64,000 nt of DNA. It comes from Pseudomonas taeanensis MS-3 (GTDB lineage: Bacteria; Pseudomonadota; Gammaproteobacteria; Pseudomonadales; Pseudomonadaceae). A program made the translations under genes and the position numbers. Below are positions 43,919 through 55,783 of the stretch, one piece after another; position 1 is the stretch's first letter; each line of letters starts with the position of its first letter. The DNA lies in contig NZ_AWSQ01000004.1 in NCBI RefSeq assembly GCF_000498575.2, positions 201,527 to 265,526 on the forward strand, written 5' to 3'. The notes under the pieces were generated by a model. It ran no database searches and was not told where the DNA came from. It worked only from the letters and a program-made list of their open reading frames with translations.

Positions 43919-44883
43919 TCTACCGTCTCGATCTCGACGCCCTGCAACAACAACTGGCAGGCACCCCCCTGCAAGACTGGTCAGCCGACTTGCCCGGACA
44001 AATCGATGCCAAGCTGGCGGTCGGTCACGGCGACCTGCAGCGCTGGTATGGCGCAGTGCAAGCCCTGCCGTCTCTGAGTGTCACGCAGCAGGAACTGCTG
44101 CAACACTTCAGCTTCGATGGCCCCTGTGATGAGCCGACTCGCGCCGCGCTGAAGACTGCACTGCAAGGGCTGATTCCCTGGCGCAAAGGACCATTCGAGC
44201 TGTTCGGTGTGCATGTCGACACGGAGTGGCGCTCGGACTGGAAGTGGCAACGCGTCGCTCCCTTCCTCGAACTCAAGGGCAAACGCGTACTGGATGTCGG
44301 CTGCGGCAACGGCTACTACATGTGGCGCATGCTCGGTGCCGGCGCCGACAGCGTGGTGGGCATCGACCCCAACTGGCTGTTCCTCTGCCAGTTCCTGGCA
44401 ATCAAGAACTACCTGCCCGAGCAACCCGTGTGGCATCTGCCGCTGGCGTTCGAAGAACTACCCGGCAAGCTGCAGGGCTTCGACACGGTATTTTCCATGG
44501 GTGTGCTGTACCACCGGCGCTCACCGATCGACCACCTGCTGGACCTGAAGGACTGCCTGGTCAAAGGCGGTGAACTGGTGCTGGAAACCTTGGTAGTGGA
44601 AGGCGATGCCCAGCAGGTGCTGGTGCCGGAAGACCGTTATGCGCAGATGCGCAATGTCTGGTTCCTGCCCTCGGTGCCGGCACTGGAGCTGTGGCTACGC
44701 CGTGCCGGCTTCGTCGATGTGCGCTGCGTCGACGTCAGCATGACCTCGGTAGACGAACAACGCGCCACCGACTGGATGCGCTTTCAGTCGTTGCCGGAGT
44801 TCCTCGACCCGGCCGACCACAGCCGCACGCTGGAAGGCCTACCCGCGCCGACTCGCGCCGTACTGATCGCGCGCAAGCCGTAG
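43915..44883 (+). CDS. cmoB: tRNA 5-carboxymethoxyuridine methyltransferase
   Basis: 322 residues. SAM-binding [15 protein letters not shown] lies near 124-138, and [13 protein letters not shown] near 196-208 is typical of CmoB. It transfers the carboxymethyl group of carboxy-SAM to ho5U34 of tRNA, giving cmo5U. Translationally coupled to cmoA. Confidence 0.95.
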   Translation: MIYRLDLDALQQQLAGTPLQDWSADLPGQIDAKLAVGHGDLQRWYGAVQALPSLSVTQQELLQHFSFDGPCDEPTRAALKTALQGLIPWRKGPFELFGVHVDTEWRSDWKWQRVAPFLELKGKRVLDVGCGNGYYMWRMLGAGADSVVGIDPNWLFLCQFLAIKNYLPEQPVWHLPLAFEELPGKLQGFDTVFSMGVLYHRRSPIDHLLDLKDCLVKGGELVLETLVVEGDAQQVLVPEDRYAQMRNVWFLPSVPALELWLRRAGFVDVRCVDVSMTSVDEQRATDWMRFQSLPEFLDPADHSRTLEGLPAPTRAVLIARKP

Positions 44884-44899
44884 AATGGCTTGAGCACAA

Positions 44900-44929
44900 C
44901 GATACCCATCGGCGCGTTGATGGGTATCG
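44900..44929. terminator. Bidirectional hairpin between cmoB and pdxJ
   Basis: CGATACCCATC (44900-44910) and GATGGGTATCG (44919-44929) form a perfect 11-bp stem with an 8-nt loop between convergent genes. There is no T-run. Confidence 0.6.
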
Positions 44930-44957
44930 CTGCTACGCGACTAAGCCATTCTGGGTT

Positions 44958-45704
44958 TCAACCGCGATTGGCCGCTGCAACTATCAGCGCCTTCATCTCA
45001 ACTACAGCCTGTTTGAAGCCGACGAACAGTGCATGAGCCACCAGCGCGTGGCCGATGTTCAGCTCGTTGATTCCGGCGATCGCGGCCACTGGCTCGACGT
45101 TGTGGTAATGCAGGCCGTGCCCGGCATTGACGATCAGGCCATGGGCCAAACCGCACGCCACACCGTCGCGAATCCGCGCTAACTCGCGGGCGGTTTCTGC
45201 CGGCGTCTGGGCATCGGCATAACGTCCGGTATGCAACTCGATGGCCGGCGCACCGACCCGCTTCGAGGCAGCGATCTGCTCCTCGTCGGGATCGATAAAC
45301 AACGAGACTTCGCAGCCGATCGCGCTCAAGCGCTGCACCGCCGCGCGAATTCGCGCCTCTTGCCCGGCCACATCCAGACCGCCTTCGGTAGTCAGTTCCT
45401 GACGGGTTTCCGGCACCAGGCAGATGTGTTCCGGGCGGATGCTCTCGGCGAAGGCGAGCATCTCCTCGGTGACACCCATTTCGAAGTTCATCCGCGTTTG
45501 CAGCACGTCTTTCAGCACGCGCACGTCGCGCTCCTGAATGTGCCGGCGGTCCTCACGCAGGTGCACGGTAATCCCGTCGGCCCCGGCTTCTTCGGCGTCC
45601 AATGCAGCCTTGACCGGGTCAGGATAGCGAGTCCCTCGGGCCTGGCGCAGGGTAGCCACATGGTCGATGTTCACACCCAGCAGAATACGATTGGCATCAG
45701 TCAT
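44958..45704 (-). CDS. pdxJ: Pyridoxine 5'-phosphate synthase
   Basis: 248 residues, full length. [14 protein letters not shown] near 9-22 and [16 protein letters not shown] near 39-54 are PdxJ signatures, with GHGLHYHNV near 212. It condenses 3-amino-1-hydroxyacetone phosphate and deoxyxylulose 5-phosphate. The start overlaps the recO 3' end by 8 nt, the last gene of the lepA-to-pdxJ run. Confidence 0.96.
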   Translation of the reverse strand: MTDANRILLGVNIDHVATLRQARGTRYPDPVKAALDAEEAGADGITVHLREDRRHIQERDVRVLKDVLQTRMNFEMGVTEEMLAFAESIRPEHICLVPETRQELTTEGGLDVAGQEARIRAAVQRLSAIGCEVSLFIDPDEEQIAASKRVGAPAIELHTGRYADAQTPAETARELARIRDGVACGLAHGLIVNAGHGLHYHNVEPVAAIAGINELNIGHALVAHALFVGFKQAVVEMKALIVAAANRG

Positions 45705-46395
45705 GGGTCGGTTCCTTAAAGGTCATAAACAGTTCACGGCTGACCAGTGGTCGACCGCCTAAATGCGGGGCCATGGCCTGGCGCATTAAACGCTTGGCCG
45801 CCGCCAGCGCGCCAGGCACGCTCCAGTCGGCTTCGGCCATTGCCAGCAGTTCGGCACCCTGAAATACCCCAGGCTGCAACTGCCCGACCGGCACCAGGCC
45901 GCTATCGGTCTGCAGTCGGTATAAACCACCTGCAACCACGGGCTGGCCGTTGAAGTCCAGATCCAGGGCGAAACCATAGCCCAGCTCATCCAGCAAACGC
46001 CACTCGAAAGCGCGCAACAAGGGTTCCAGTGCACGCCCCTGGGCCAGCGCCAGCACGCTCATGGCGTAGTGTTCGAAAATCGCCGGGTGCGGGTCTTCCG
46101 CCGGCAACAAACGGATCAGCAATTCGTTCAGGTAGATGCCACTGAACAGCGCGTCGCCGCTGAGCAGGTTGGGAATGCCCGCAGCCTCGAGGCGGCCTAC
46201 GGTTTTAAGCTCACCACGACCGCGAAACTCCACGTCCAGCGGCACGAAGGGACGCGCCAAGGTGCCGGCTTTACCGCGCGCGCCGCGCAGCACCGCACGC
46301 AGGCGACCTTGCGGGGTAAGGAAGTCCACCAAGGCGCTGCTTTCCCGGTAGGCACGACTGTGCAGGACATAGGCTGGCTGGCTTAGCGCAAGCAT
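45697..46395 (-). CDS. recO: DNA repair protein RecO
   Basis: 232 residues. N-terminal OB fold ([20 protein letters not shown]) followed by the helical RecO domain with [10 protein letters not shown] near 100. It loads RecA at single-strand gaps together with RecR. It lies between era and pdxJ, the standard pseudomonad order. Confidence 0.94.
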   Translation of the reverse strand: MLALSQPAYVLHSRAYRESSALVDFLTPQGRLRAVLRGARGKAGTLARPFVPLDVEFRGRGELKTVGRLEAAGIPNLLSGDALFSGIYLNELLIRLLPAEDPHPAIFEHYAMSVLALAQGRALEPLLRAFEWRLLDELGYGFALDLDFNGQPVVAGGLYRLQTDSGLVPVGQLQPGVFQGAELLAMAEADWSVPGALAAAKRLMRQAMAPHLGGRPLVSRELFMTFKEPTHD

Positions 46396-46446
46396 GGCGA
46401 GCGGGTTTCCTGGGTGGCGGGCGCATGGACTGCGCCCGAGCGCAGC

Positions 46447-47349
46447 TTAAATGTTGTCGTAACCCAGCGAACGCAGGGCGCGCTCGTCATCCGACCAACC
46501 GCTTTTGACCTTGACCCAGAGATTGAGCATGACTTTGGAGTCGAACATCACTTCCATGTCCTTGCGCGCCTCTTGACCGATGCGTTTGATCCGCTCGCCC
46601 TTGTCGCCGATGATGATTTTCTTCTGCCCATCACGCTCGACCAGGATCAGCGCATGAATGTGCAGGATGCGCCCGTCGCGCTTGAATTCTTCGATCTCTA
46701 CGGTGATCTGGTAGGGCAGCTCGGCCCCCAACTGACGCATGACCTTCTCGCGCACCAGTTCGGCGGCAAAGAAGCGGCTGGAGCGGTCGGTGACTTGGTC
46801 TTCCGGGAAGAAGTGCACGCCTTCCGGCAAGCGCTCACCCACCAATTTTTCCAGGGTATCGAGGTTGTGCCCATGCTGGGCCGAGATCGGTACGATCTCC
46901 GCTTTCGGCAGTTGCTCGGCCAGCCATTCCAGATGCGGCATCAGGTCGGCTTTGTCTTCGAGACGGTCGGTCTTGTTGATCGCCAGGATCACCGGCCCCT
47001 GCACGTACTGCACGCGCTCCAGAACCATCTGGTCTTCGTCGGTCCAACGGGTGCGATCAACCACGAAGATCACCACGTCGACATCTTTCAAGGCCGACGA
47101 GGCGTTCTTGTTCATATAGCGATTGAGGGCTTTCTCGTTGTTCTTGTGCAAGCCGGGGGTGTCGACATAGATCGCCTGCACTTCAGCCTCGGTCTTGATG
47201 CCGAGCATGTTGTGCCGAGTGGTCTGCGGCTTGCGCGAGGTGATCGCCAGTTTTTGCCCGAGGATGTGGTTGAGCAGCGTCGACTTGCCCACGTTGGGCC
47301 GGCCAACGATGGCGACATAGCCACAGCGTGTTACAGGTGAATCAGTCAT
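46447..47349 (-). CDS. era: GTPase Era
   Basis: 300 residues from ATG 47349, chosen because GGAG lies upstream. G1 [10 protein letters not shown]3 DTPG, G4 NKTD and the C-terminal KH domain with [13 protein letters not shown] are all present. It acts in 30S assembly, binding the 16S rRNA 3' end. The start overlaps the rnc stop by 8 nt. Confidence 0.96.
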   Translation of the reverse strand: MTDSPVTRCGYVAIVGRPNVGKSTLLNHILGQKLAITSRKPQTTRHNMLGIKTEAEVQAIYVDTPGLHKNNEKALNRYMNKNASSALKDVDVVIFVVDRTRWTDEDQMVLERVQYVQGPVILAINKTDRLEDKADLMPHLEWLAEQLPKAEIVPISAQHGHNLDTLEKLVGERLPEGVHFFPEDQVTDRSSRFFAAELVREKVMRQLGAELPYQITVEIEEFKRDGRILHIHALILVERDGQKKIIIGDKGERIKRIGQEARKDMEVMFDSKVMLNLWVKVKSGWSDDERALRSLGYDNI

Positions 47350-48031
47350 GGCTATTCTCCACACCCAGGGCAATCAAGGCAGCGGCCGCGGCAACCTGTT
47401 CGGCAATCCGACGGCTGGCGCCCTGTCCCAGGGTCTTGTCATTCAATAGGGCGATTTGGCATTCGACGACGAAGGTCCTGCAATGCGGTTCGCCCTGGAT
47501 ATCCACCACTTCATAACGCGGCAGGTCACTGGCCCGCGATTGCAGAAACTCCTGCAGGCGGGTTTTCGGATCCTTGTTGGTATCGACCAGGGTCAAGCTG
47601 TCGAACTCATTGGTCAGCCAGGCCAGCACCCGATCACGGGCCACTTCCATGCCGGCATCCAGATAGATGGCACCGATCAGTGCTTCCAGCGCGTCGGCTA
47701 GAATCGACTCGCGGCGAAACCCACCGCTTTTCAGCTCGCCAGAACCCAGCCGCAGGTATTCGCCCAAGTCGAAACCGCGCGCCAATATGGCCAGGGTTTC
47801 GCCTTTGACCAGGCGGGCGCGCAAACGCGACAACTGGCCTTCGCGCGCCTGCGGAAAGCGCTCGAACAGCGCTTCACCGGCAACGAAGTTGAGAATGGCA
47901 TCACCGAGGAACTCCAGACGCTCATTATTGCGACCGGCGAAACTGCGATGGGTCAACGCCAGGACCATCAGGTCCTGATCTTTGAAACTATAACCGAGCT
48001 GACGCTCGAGGCGGCCTAACGAAGCAGTCAC
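47342..48031 (-). CDS. rnc: Ribonuclease III
   Basis: 229 residues from GTG 48031, overlapping the preceding stop by GTGA. The catalytic signature [13 protein letters not shown] lies near 38-50, with Asp and Glu metal ligands ([11 protein letters not shown]). A C-terminal double-strand RNA-binding domain follows from about 155. Confidence 0.96.
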   Translation of the reverse strand: MTASLGRLERQLGYSFKDQDLMVLALTHRSFAGRNNERLEFLGDAILNFVAGEALFERFPQAREGQLSRLRARLVKGETLAILARGFDLGEYLRLGSGELKSGGFRRESILADALEALIGAIYLDAGMEVARDRVLAWLTNEFDSLTLVDTNKDPKTRLQEFLQSRASDLPRYEVVDIQGEPHCRTFVVECQIALLNDKTLGQGASRRIAEQVAAAAALIALGVENSHD

Positions 48032-48405
48032 GGCATGCGCACGCGATATTCTTTGTCGAAGCGCGCCACCAGATCGAGATTCTGGATCAGCGGCTCACGC
48101 ACTTCGTACTTCAGATGGGCACGAAATTCGTTGTTCTCGAGCTTCACCTTGAGCACTTCCTGCAGGTTCAAGTCGCGAATGCTGTTGACCTGCATGCCCT
48201 TGCCGACATGGCTGTAGAACTCGCCGACGCTTTTTATATCCGCGGCCTGGTCGGTCTCGACCGAGGTAATGATCTTTTCCATCGACATGTAATCAAGGTA
48301 ATGCGGCAGCATCTTGAATACTGCGCTGGCAATGAACGCTACGACCGCCAATGCCATTAACCAGCCAAGTATCGACAAGCCTTTTTGCGAGCGTGCAAGT
48401 GTCAT
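48028..48405 (-). CDS. DUF4845-family membrane protein
   Basis: 125 residues. One N-terminal membrane helix (about 8-30, [18 protein letters not shown]) is followed by a small periplasmic domain. The N-terminus resembles a type IV pilin-like segment. It is always encoded between lepB and rnc in pseudomonads, but function is unknown. Stop overlaps the rnc start. Confidence 0.88.
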   Translation of the reverse strand: MTLARSQKGLSILGWLMALAVVAFIASAVFKMLPHYLDYMSMEKIITSVETDQAADIKSVGEFYSHVGKGMQVNSIRDLNLQEVLKVKLENNEFRAHLKYEVREPLIQNLDLVARFDKEYRVRMP

Positions 48406-48470
48406 AAGTTGACCCCAGTTTCGTTGTTATGTGCGAGCCATAGGACTCAGGACAAGACTATATATAGACT

Positions 48471-48495
48471 GCGGCGCTGTATTGAACAGCGCCGC
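48471..48495. other. Perfect 10-bp hairpin in the lepB/DUF4845-rnc gap
   Basis: GCGGCGCTGT (48471-48480) and ACAGCGCCGC (48486-48495) with loop ATTGA. On the minus-strand transcript it lies between lepB and the DUF4845-rnc part and is followed by TATATATAG rather than a T-run. It could be a processing or stability element. Confidence 0.6.
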
Positions 48496-48510
48496 AAAAT
48501 ACCAGAAGCG

Positions 48511-49365
48511 TCAGTGGATCAGGCCGACGCGCGAGAGGTTGGGCAGGTTACGCAATTTCGGCTCCGGCCAGCTCATCCAGATGGCGAAGGCTTTACCGAC
48601 GATATTCTTGTCCGGCACCATGCCCAGCAGAGGCTTGGGAATATTTCGATCATCCCAATAGCGGCTATCGTTGGAGTTGTCGCGATTGTCGCCCATCATG
48701 AAGTAATGACCCTGCGGTACCACCCACTCACGCCCAGGTTCGATACGGTAACGGTTCATTTCCTTGCGAATCAGGTGCTCGGCTTCGCCTAGCTGCTCGT
48801 TATAGAGCACCGCACTACCGAGGCTGCCCGGCTCTTCACCAAGCAATTGCTGGGCAACCGGCTGATCGTTGATGAACAGACGCTTGTCGCTGGTATAGCG
48901 AAGATGATCGCCCGCCAAGCCAACCACGCGCTTGATGTAGTTGATGTTCGGGTCGCTCGGGTAGCGAAACACCATGACATCGCCGCGCTGTGGGTCGTCG
49001 ACCTCGATCACCTTGGTGTCCAACACCGGCAAACGAATACCGTAGGCAAACTTGTTGACCAAAATGAAGTCGCCCACCTCCAGAGTCGGTTTCATCGAGC
49101 CGGATGGAATCTGAAACGGCTCGACCAGAAAGGAGCGCAGCACCAGAACAATCGCCAGCACCGGGAAGAACGACTTACCGTACTCGACCAACAGTGGTTC
49201 TTTGTTCAACTGATCGACCACGGCCTCGTCAGGCTCGCTGACCTGACCGTGGTAATTGGCAATAGCGGCGCGGCGGCGCGGGGCCAGGAAGATCAGATCG
49301 AACAACGCTAACGCACCACACACGGCGACAGCGATGACCAGCAACAGCGGGAAATTTAGTGACAT
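48511..49365 (-). CDS. lepB: Signal peptidase I
   Basis: 284 residues. Two N-terminal membrane segments (about 3-22 and 62-78) are followed by the catalytic Ser in PSGSMKPTL near 92 and Lys in YIKRVVGLAGD near 147. GDNRDNSNDSR near 226 is the C-terminal signature. It cleaves signal peptides at the periplasmic face. Lies 5 bp after lepA. Confidence 0.96.
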   Translation of the reverse strand: MSLNFPLLLVIAVAVCGALALFDLIFLAPRRRAAIANYHGQVSEPDEAVVDQLNKEPLLVEYGKSFFPVLAIVLVLRSFLVEPFQIPSGSMKPTLEVGDFILVNKFAYGIRLPVLDTKVIEVDDPQRGDVMVFRYPSDPNINYIKRVVGLAGDHLRYTSDKRLFINDQPVAQQLLGEEPGSLGSAVLYNEQLGEAEHLIRKEMNRYRIEPGREWVVPQGHYFMMGDNRDNSNDSRYWDDRNIPKPLLGMVPDKNIVGKAFAIWMSWPEPKLRNLPNLSRVGLIH

Positions 49366-49370
49366 AGGAC

Positions 49371-51170
<1,800 letters not shown>

Positions 51171-51276
51171 AGGACAGCACTCGAAAAGGCCGCAGGCAAC
51201 TGCCCGCCGAAAATAGCCGGGAAGTGTACCCGATTGGCGCCACATGCGTCACGCCCAGGCGCCAATTGGCAAGCAT

Positions 51277-51302
51277 GAAAAAGGGCGACCAATATCGCCC
51301 TT
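51277..51302 (-). terminator. Rho-independent terminator of algU-mucABCD
   Basis: Read on minus, AAGGGCGA (51302-51295) pairs with TCGCCCTT (51288-51281), loop 6, followed by TTTTTC. It lies 18 bp after mucD and before the lepA promoter region. Confidence 0.88.
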
Positions 51303-51319
51303 GTAGGTGCCCGAACGGG

Positions 51320-52756
51320 TTACTCCGCCAGTTTGAAGGTAATGAAACTGGCGCGCCCTTGACGCAGTACACGCATCGAAACCGAACGATTTCTGGGTAA
51401 TTCCTGCGCTACCTGGGTGAATGTTTTCGCCGTATCGATCGCCTGATTGTTCAGATGGGTGATCACATCACCCGGACGCAGACCAATCATTGCAGCAGGA
51501 CCATCCAGCACTTCCTTGATCACCACACCGCCTTTCAGGTCGAGGCCTTTCTTCTGCTCAGCGGTCAGCTCAACGACCTTGACCCCCAGACGGTTACTGC
51601 TGCGCTCTACTCCTGGACCATCGATGCTCGCCAACTCCTCACCTTCCTCGGGTAGAGCGCCGATGGCCACCTGCAATTTCTTCCGAGCCCCCTCGCGCAC
51701 TACGTCCAGCTCAGCCTTGCTACCCGGCGCCAGTCGTCCGACCAAGTGCGGCAGGTCCGCCGACATAATGATCGGCTTGCCATTCAGGCTGAGAATCACA
51801 TCGCCCACCTGCAGGCCACCCTTGGCCGCCGGACCGCCTTCCAAAACCTGGGCAACCAATGCGCCAGCGGGCTTATCCAGACCAAAAGACTCGGCCAGAT
51901 CCTTGTTCACTTCCTGGATGACCACACCCAGCCAACCGCGACTGACCTTGCCGTTAGCCTTGAGCTGATCAGCCACATCCATGGCGACGCTCATCGGAAT
52001 CGCGAAGGAGAGCCCCATAAAGCCACCGGAGCGGGTAAAAATTTGTGAGTTGATCCCTACTACTTCACCCGCCAGATTGAACAACGGGCCGCCAGAGTTA
52101 CCCGGGTTGATCGCCACATCGGTCTGAATGAACGGCACATAACTTTCACTTGGCAGGCTGCGCCCCTTGGCACTGACGATACCGGCAGTCACTGAATGAT
52201 CGAAACCGAACGGCGAACCAATCGCCAAGACCCACTCTCCAACCTTCAGATCTTCGGACTTGCCCAGTTTGACGGTCGGCAAGTCTTTGCCTTCGATTTT
52301 CAGCAAAGCCACATCGCTGCGCGGATCGGTGCCGACCAGCTTGGCTTCCAGCTCGCTGCGATCAGACAAGCGCACAATGATCTCATCGGCATCGGCGATC
52401 ACATGGTTATTGGTCAGCACATAGCCATCGGCCGAAATGATGAAGCCCGAGCCCAACGACTGAGCCTCTCGCTGACGCCCACCACCAGGCGCACGTGGCA
52501 CCTGCGGCATATTGCGCTCGAAGAACTCGCGAAACATCGGCGGCAGGCCTTCCAGATCGGGAATGGTCATCTGCCCGTCGGCAGTCGCCACACGCTCGGG
52601 AATTTTCTGCCTGGTACTGATATTCACTACCGCAGGCGAGGCTTGCTCGACCAGCTCGGTGAACTCCGGCAAATCCGCCTGCGCAGTCACCACCTGCCCC
52701 AACAGCAGAACGGCAAGCAACGCGGAAAACGCTTGTTTCAGGCTAAGCATCGACAT
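51320..52756 (-). CDS. mucD: Periplasmic serine protease MucD (DegP/HtrA family)
   Basis: 478 residues from ATG 52756 (GGGGAG just upstream; ATGs at 52768 and 52750 are alternatives). Signal peptide cleaved near AQA. Catalytic His in TNNHVI near 117, Asp in SDVALL near 147 and Ser in GNSGGP near 220, then two PDZ domains (about 270-360, 385-470). It degrades misfolded envelope proteins and dampens AlgU activation. Last gene of the algU operon. Confidence 0.95.
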   Translation of the reverse strand: MSMLSLKQAFSALLAVLLLGQVVTAQADLPEFTELVEQASPAVVNISTRQKIPERVATADGQMTIPDLEGLPPMFREFFERNMPQVPRAPGGGRQREAQSLGSGFIISADGYVLTNNHVIADADEIIVRLSDRSELEAKLVGTDPRSDVALLKIEGKDLPTVKLGKSEDLKVGEWVLAIGSPFGFDHSVTAGIVSAKGRSLPSESYVPFIQTDVAINPGNSGGPLFNLAGEVVGINSQIFTRSGGFMGLSFAIPMSVAMDVADQLKANGKVSRGWLGVVIQEVNKDLAESFGLDKPAGALVAQVLEGGPAAKGGLQVGDVILSLNGKPIIMSADLPHLVGRLAPGSKAELDVVREGARKKLQVAIGALPEEGEELASIDGPGVERSSNRLGVKVVELTAEQKKGLDLKGGVVIKEVLDGPAAMIGLRPGDVITHLNNQAIDTAKTFTQVAQELPRNRSVSMRVLRQGRASFITFKLAE

Positions 52757-52786
52757 ACAGCTCCCCATACAGAACCAGCAAAAGAC

Positions 52787-53242
52787 TTAAATTAAGCCCG
52801 CAGCACCTACCAGCAAAGCGCGCACTACCACCGGCTGCAAGGCCGGATCGCTCGCTGTGCGAATGCTGCGCCAACGCACCCCAAACCAGGACGCAGCAAA
52901 TCCTAGAAAGCTTGCCAGAATAACCAATGGCTCAGCCAAACCCAGTTGCTCCGCGAGCAACGCAGAGGCAAACAAGCCCAACAGGGGAAACAGGTAAACC
53001 AGCAGCGAACCTCGCACCAGCAAATCCTCACGCACACCGAGCACCACTGCATCGCCTACCGCCAACTGCAAATCAGACAGTGCGCGTACGTACCCACGCC
53101 GGCCACTTACACCCAGCTTGTCCAGCAAGCCCTGACCACAGCCGGCATTTGCCGAACAGCTGGAGCAGGTACTCTTGCGCAGGGTCTCGACCCAGACGGC
53201 ACCGGATTCGACAGCCACTACCCGCCCCTGCTCCTCGATCAT
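52787..53242 (-). CDS. mucC: MucC/RseC-family membrane protein
   Basis: 151 residues. N-terminal Cys set C-x2-C-x5-C (STCSSCSANAGCG near 25-37) is followed by two membrane helices (about 79-97 and 103-122), the SoxR-reducing RseC/MucC pattern. Its precise role in AlgU control is unclear. The start overlaps the mucB stop (ATGA). Confidence 0.93.
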   Translation of the reverse strand: MIEEQGRVVAVESGAVWVETLRKSTCSSCSANAGCGQGLLDKLGVSGRRGYVRALSDLQLAVGDAVVLGVREDLLVRGSLLVYLFPLLGLFASALLAEQLGLAEPLVILASFLGFAASWFGVRWRSIRTASDPALQPVVVRALLVGAAGLI

Positions 53243-54192
53243 GGCGCGGCTTGCGCCTCGGTCGCACGCATAGACAAGGCGACCCGTTCAGCCGTACCCA
53301 ATGGAATTTCACCAACCACCGTCACCATCACATCTCCATCCCCGGTCGACAGGCGTCGAGAAACCGCAACGGTCGGCCCAAGCTGGCTACGCGTATCCTC
53401 CACTGAGGCGCCGCGCAACGGCTCCATGAACACCGAAAAACGCGCCAAGCCATCGTCATACAACAGGTACACCACCTGATCATCCGAGGCCGGACTGCGT
53501 CGTTGAGTTGCCCTGCTTAAAACAAAACCTGGCGGCAGCCAATCGGAGCGCCAGGTCTCTTCGGCAGTCGCTTTCGTCTCAGTCACACGCACGGGACGGC
53601 ACTTCGCACTCGGTTGCAGTTCTTCGTCCGACGGAACCATGGCAACGTCCAAACGAGTGAACTGAAAGCGCTCGAGCAATTGTCCCTTGTCGTTCAACAA
53701 CATGGACTTAAGCGGCAAACCACTCTCCCGATCCAAATGCAGTTCAACACCATAACGATGTTGATCGCGCGGCAGCAACCCCAGCACTACGGCCGCACGC
53801 CCAGCCACCCGGGACTCGCCGATGACCCGCAGGTCATACCATTCCGCCAACTGCTTGGCGTCCAGTTCACGCGCCGGCCAGTTCTGACTATCGATAATCT
53901 GGTCGGACAAGGTGCCACTGACACACTCGGCACGCCCATCGACGCGCAATGCCTCCTGCGCAGGACCGTCCAACTGCAAAAGGCGCTCGCGCACGGCGCC
54001 GCCCTCTTCTACCCGATGCCATACGCTGTGGGTAGAAAAGCTGCCATTGCGCTCATATACGAAAGTGCCCTGATAGTTCTGACTGCGCTCAGCCTCAGCC
54101 AAACGCTGCAACCAATCTTGCGCGTCGGCAGCGAAGGCGGGAAACGCCAGGCAACTGCCGAGAAGAAGGAAGGTAACCGGGATAAAGCGCAT
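53239..54192 (-). CDS. mucB: Anti-sigma accessory protein MucB (RseB)
   Basis: 317 residues. Signal peptide ends near AFA. Two domains follow, the large lipoprotein-like one and a small C-terminal one, as in RseB. WLQRLAEAERSQNYQGTFVYERNG after the signal peptide is the conserved start. It binds periplasmic MucA and shields it from the AlgW protease. 8 bp after mucA. Confidence 0.95.
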   Translation of the reverse strand: MRFIPVTFLLLGSCLAFPAFAADAQDWLQRLAEAERSQNYQGTFVYERNGSFSTHSVWHRVEEGGAVRERLLQLDGPAQEALRVDGRAECVSGTLSDQIIDSQNWPARELDAKQLAEWYDLRVIGESRVAGRAAVVLGLLPRDQHRYGVELHLDRESGLPLKSMLLNDKGQLLERFQFTRLDVAMVPSDEELQPSAKCRPVRVTETKATAEETWRSDWLPPGFVLSRATQRRSPASDDQVVYLLYDDGLARFSVFMEPLRGASVEDTRSQLGPTVAVSRRLSTGDGDVMVTVVGEIPLGTAERVALSMRATEAQAAP

Positions 54193-54200
54193 GCGTCTCC

Positions 54201-54791
54201 TTAACGGCTTTCCAAGCTTGCCGCGCGCGCATACGGCAGCGCACTTTCGTTGCCGTTCATCGCGGCTTGCTGAGCGTGTTGACGCAGATACGCTGGCAAC
54301 CGCTGCTCATGCCAGCCCGACGAGGCCTCAGCAGCAACTTCACCAGCTGCCTGCTGCGCGCCATCGATGCTGAAGCCCGCCAGCATCGCCGGCCCCTGTA
54401 CTTGCGGAGTGGTCAGTGCTGGCTGAGCAGCTTGCTGCGCCAACTCTGCACCCGTGACCTCATCCTGATTGTACAAACGCACGCCTGCCAACACGGCAAC
54501 CGTTACTGAGGCTGCCACAGCCAGACGACTGACGGCACGCCATGGACCACGAACCGCCTTGCTCGCCACAGGCATCGCCTCATCGGCCAACGCAGCGGAT
54601 ACGGCCGAGGCAATATCCAGGCGCGGCTCCAGTAACTCTTTATGCATCACCGCACGAGCGATCTGGTAGCGCGACCATTTGGCGAGCACCTCGGCATCGT
54701 CACTCGCACCGAGTACACGCCGTAATTCCAACTCGTCCGCTTCGTTATCCATCACCGCGGACAGCGATTCCTGTAGGGTTTCACGACTCAT
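54201..54791 (-). CDS. mucA: Anti-sigma factor MucA
   Basis: 196 residues from ATG 54791 with GAGG upstream. Cytoplasmic AlgU-binding part LQESLSAVMDNEADELELRR near 5-24; one membrane helix near 85-102 (VSRLAVAASVTVAVLAG); periplasmic part to the end. Full-length, with no frameshift of the mucA22 kind, so this allele should be non-mucoid by this criterion. Confidence 0.95.
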   Translation of the reverse strand: MSRETLQESLSAVMDNEADELELRRVLGASDDAEVLAKWSRYQIARAVMHKELLEPRLDIASAVSAALADEAMPVASKAVRGPWRAVSRLAVAASVTVAVLAGVRLYNQDEVTGAELAQQAAQPALTTPQVQGPAMLAGFSIDGAQQAAGEVAAEASSGWHEQRLPAYLRQHAQQAAMNGNESALPYARAASLESR

Positions 54792-54822
54792 TGCGGTTCC
54801 TCTCTTGGCTGTCGCCGCTGTC

Positions 54823-55404
54823 TTAGGTTTCCTGTAGCAAAGGCTGCAGAGACTTATCAATAGCCTCGCGCGCCCGAAATATACGTGAACGCACGGTGCC
54901 CACCGGACACTGCATAACACTCGCAATGTCCTCGTAACTGAGACCATCGAATTCACGCAAGGTTAGGGCCGTACGCAAATCTTCTGGCAATTGCTGGATG
55001 CTGCGATGCACGGTGGCTTCGATCTCATCCCGCAGCAACGCTCGCTCTGGCGACTCGATGTCCTTGAGGGCGTGATCACCTTCATAGAACTCCGCATTCT
55101 CAGCACTTACATCACTGTCTGGCGGTCGCCGTCCCCGCGACACCAGATGGTTCTTCGCCGTGTTGATGGCGATGCGGTACAGCCAGGTATAAAAAGCACT
55201 ATCACCGCGAAAATTTGCCAGCGCCCGGTACGCCTTGATAAAGGCCTCCTGCGCCACATCCTGCGCCTCATGGCTATCGTGTACGAAACGTACGATCAAC
55301 CCGAGAATCTTGTGCTGATATTTCAGCACCAATAGATCAAATGCTCGTTTGTCACCGCGCTGTACGCGCTCGACCAACTGCTGATCCTCATCCTGGCTTA
55401 GCAT
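54823..55404 (-). CDS. algU: Extracytoplasmic-stress sigma factor AlgU (sigma-22, RpoE)
   Basis: 193 residues from ATG 55404, the known family length; GAGG upstream excludes the ATG at 55410. Sigma region 2 (RAFDLLVLKYQHKILGLIVR... DVAQEAFIKAYRAL) and region 4 (LREFDGLSYEDIASVMQCPVGTVRSRIFRARE, shown only as landmark) are intact. It directs envelope-stress and alginate genes and is held by MucA. Promoters of its own GAACTT type lie upstream. Confidence 0.97.
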   Translation of the reverse strand: MLSQDEDQQLVERVQRGDKRAFDLLVLKYQHKILGLIVRFVHDSHEAQDVAQEAFIKAYRALANFRGDSAFYTWLYRIAINTAKNHLVSRGRRPPDSDVSAENAEFYEGDHALKDIESPERALLRDEIEATVHRSIQQLPEDLRTALTLREFDGLSYEDIASVMQCPVGTVRSRIFRAREAIDKSLQPLLQET

Positions 55405-55463
55405 GGGCATTCCTCATTGAAACCAAAGGAGTGCAGCACCTGCCAACGAATCAGCTTGCCAAG

Positions 55464-55490
55464 ATAGACCTGGGCTTTGCGCAAAAGTTC
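55464..55490 (-). promoter_or_regulatory. AlgU-type promoter proximal to algU
   Basis: On minus, GAACTT (55490-55485), 16-bp spacer, then TCTAT (55468-55464), matching the sigma-22 consensus GAACTT-N16/17-TCTGA. The start would fall about 50 nt before the algU ATG, consistent with autoregulation known for this operon. Confidence 0.72.
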
Positions 55491-55669
55491 TCCCCCTTTC
55501 AAAACAAGCTTCCTGCAGAATACTTTCAGCCCTGCACGGAATAACGCAGCCAAGCCCCTGACCCTGCTGCGCAATAATCTTAGATCGTCTATCGGCCGCT
55601 GAAGGAAAGTTCACACATTACTTTCGAGCAGATCGACATACAGACAGTGCCCCTCTACGGGTGACCGTT

Positions 55670-55698
55670 TATGGAACCTGACAGACTAAGAAAGTTCC
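55670..55698 (-). promoter_or_regulatory. AlgU-type promoter distal to algU
   Basis: On minus, GAACTT (55698-55693), 17-bp spacer, then TCCATA (55675-55670). This fits the sigma-22 form and gives a longer leader of about 260 nt to algU. Confidence 0.62.
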
Positions 55699-55783
55699 CC
55701 ACAGGCACAGACGGTCATAAGCCCGCTATTGTGCCGTGCCCCCCCTCTATATACTAGGAGCCGCTTACTTGCGGAATCTAGAC

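Larger units (their letters stand above)
55405..55783. other. Divergent promoter region, algU operon / nadB
   Basis: 379 bp without a gene. Contains two GAACTT-type promoters reading toward algU (listed separately), a third GAACTT at 55607-55612 without a good minus-10, and TATATACT at 55748-55755 as a possible minus-10 for nadB. Confidence 0.6.

Noticed and set aside
54201..54791. mucA truncation as in mucoid isolates
   Set aside because: The frame is open to a full 196 residues with membrane helix and periplasmic part.
55607..55612. A third GAACTT upstream of algU
   Set aside because: No TCTGA-like minus-10 at 16-17 bp; weak compared with the two promoters reported.
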